Shown here piece by piece: positions 63,839-64,000 of a stretch of 64,000 bases of DNA (positions are counted from its first letter, which is position 1; each line of letters begins with the position of its first letter). The DNA is taken from the NCBI GenBank assembly GCA_039090855.1, contig CM077027.1:99856316-99920315 (forward strand), given 5' to 3'. This stretch comes from Macrothele yani (Eukaryota; Arthropoda; Arachnida; Araneae; Macrothelidae). The notes beneath the pieces are model-generated. The model did no database searches and was not told the DNA's origin. It saw only the letters and a program-made list of their open reading frames with translations. The translations under genes were made by a program, and so were the position numbers.

Positions 63839-64000
63839 TGAGATAGCTTTACCAACAAAACATATGCATAACAAATTATCTGCGTCACCATGGCAGCAGG
63901 TCACGAGACCAGAACGTTCCTCTGTGGTTATCGTGAAGACAGACAAGACGTTAGTTTCTTTCCTTTGCGTCTTTAAAAAACGCTTAAAAATCAGAAAATG
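63839..64000. other. No recognisable feature (window end)
   Basis: Short, mixed-composition flank; no gene or repeat is visible. Confidence 0.4.

Overview
The window looks like transposon-dense nuclear DNA from an arthropod-like metazoan. There are no operons and no prokaryotic signals. It carries a tRNA-derived SINE family, Tc1/mariner, piggyBac-like, hAT, RTE-like LINE, Penelope-like and Gypsy-type elements, many AT-rich homopolymers, and at most one weak candidate for a host exon (33770-33938). I cannot place the species more finely from sequence alone. Almost every recognisable reading frame belongs to a mobile element, and most are broken.

Layout. 1-5314: a near-identical tandem of a Gypsy-type LTR element on the minus strand (internal-LTR-internal-LTR), encoding an in-frame fusion of Gag to the RT C-terminal part and RNase H. 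5315-9343: tRNA-derived SINEs, including one SINE nested in another, then a 2 kb AT-rich stretch with nothing recognisable. 9344-14340: mariner relic, hAT relics and a terminus relic. 14871-20559: a piggyBac-like element split by a 3.07 kb hAT element with a perfect 8-bp target duplication. 20570-23841: a hAT remnant with a DUF659-like domain, a foldback element, and a tandem duplication. 23842-28023: a 4.2 kb DNA transposon with about 470-bp terminal inverted repeats and one gene, sitting inside a 150-bp satellite that continues to 29160. 29160-39740: mostly unannotatable sequence with a deleted LINE, an IS630-type fragment, a minisatellite split by a hAT element, and the candidate exon. 39746-42127: a three-level nest (hAT, containing a SINE, containing a piggyBac-type MITE). 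42483-53534: an 11 kb copy of the same long-TIR transposon family as 23842-28023, with its gene interrupted by two Penelope-like insertions, two RTE-like LINE fragments and two Tc1 elements. 56247-62552: a third copy of that gene, split by a second hAT element that itself received a repeat block and a Penelope-like fragment. 63384-63838: a foldback element.

How the pieces relate. The most interesting thread is the long-TIR transposon family, seen as three gene copies (24539-27039, 43661-52878, 56247-62552), two complete TIR pairs and two isolated termini sharing the end motif GTCATTCCATG. Its product, about 830 residues over the minus-strand copy, has an N-terminal CCN...CxxC motif and a C-terminal core with three conserved acidic blocks. 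This is what a cut-and-paste transposase would show, but I cannot assign it to a named superfamily without a search. The nesting order can be read from target-site duplications: the long-TIR elements are older, and the SINEs, hAT, Tc1 and Penelope-like elements came later.
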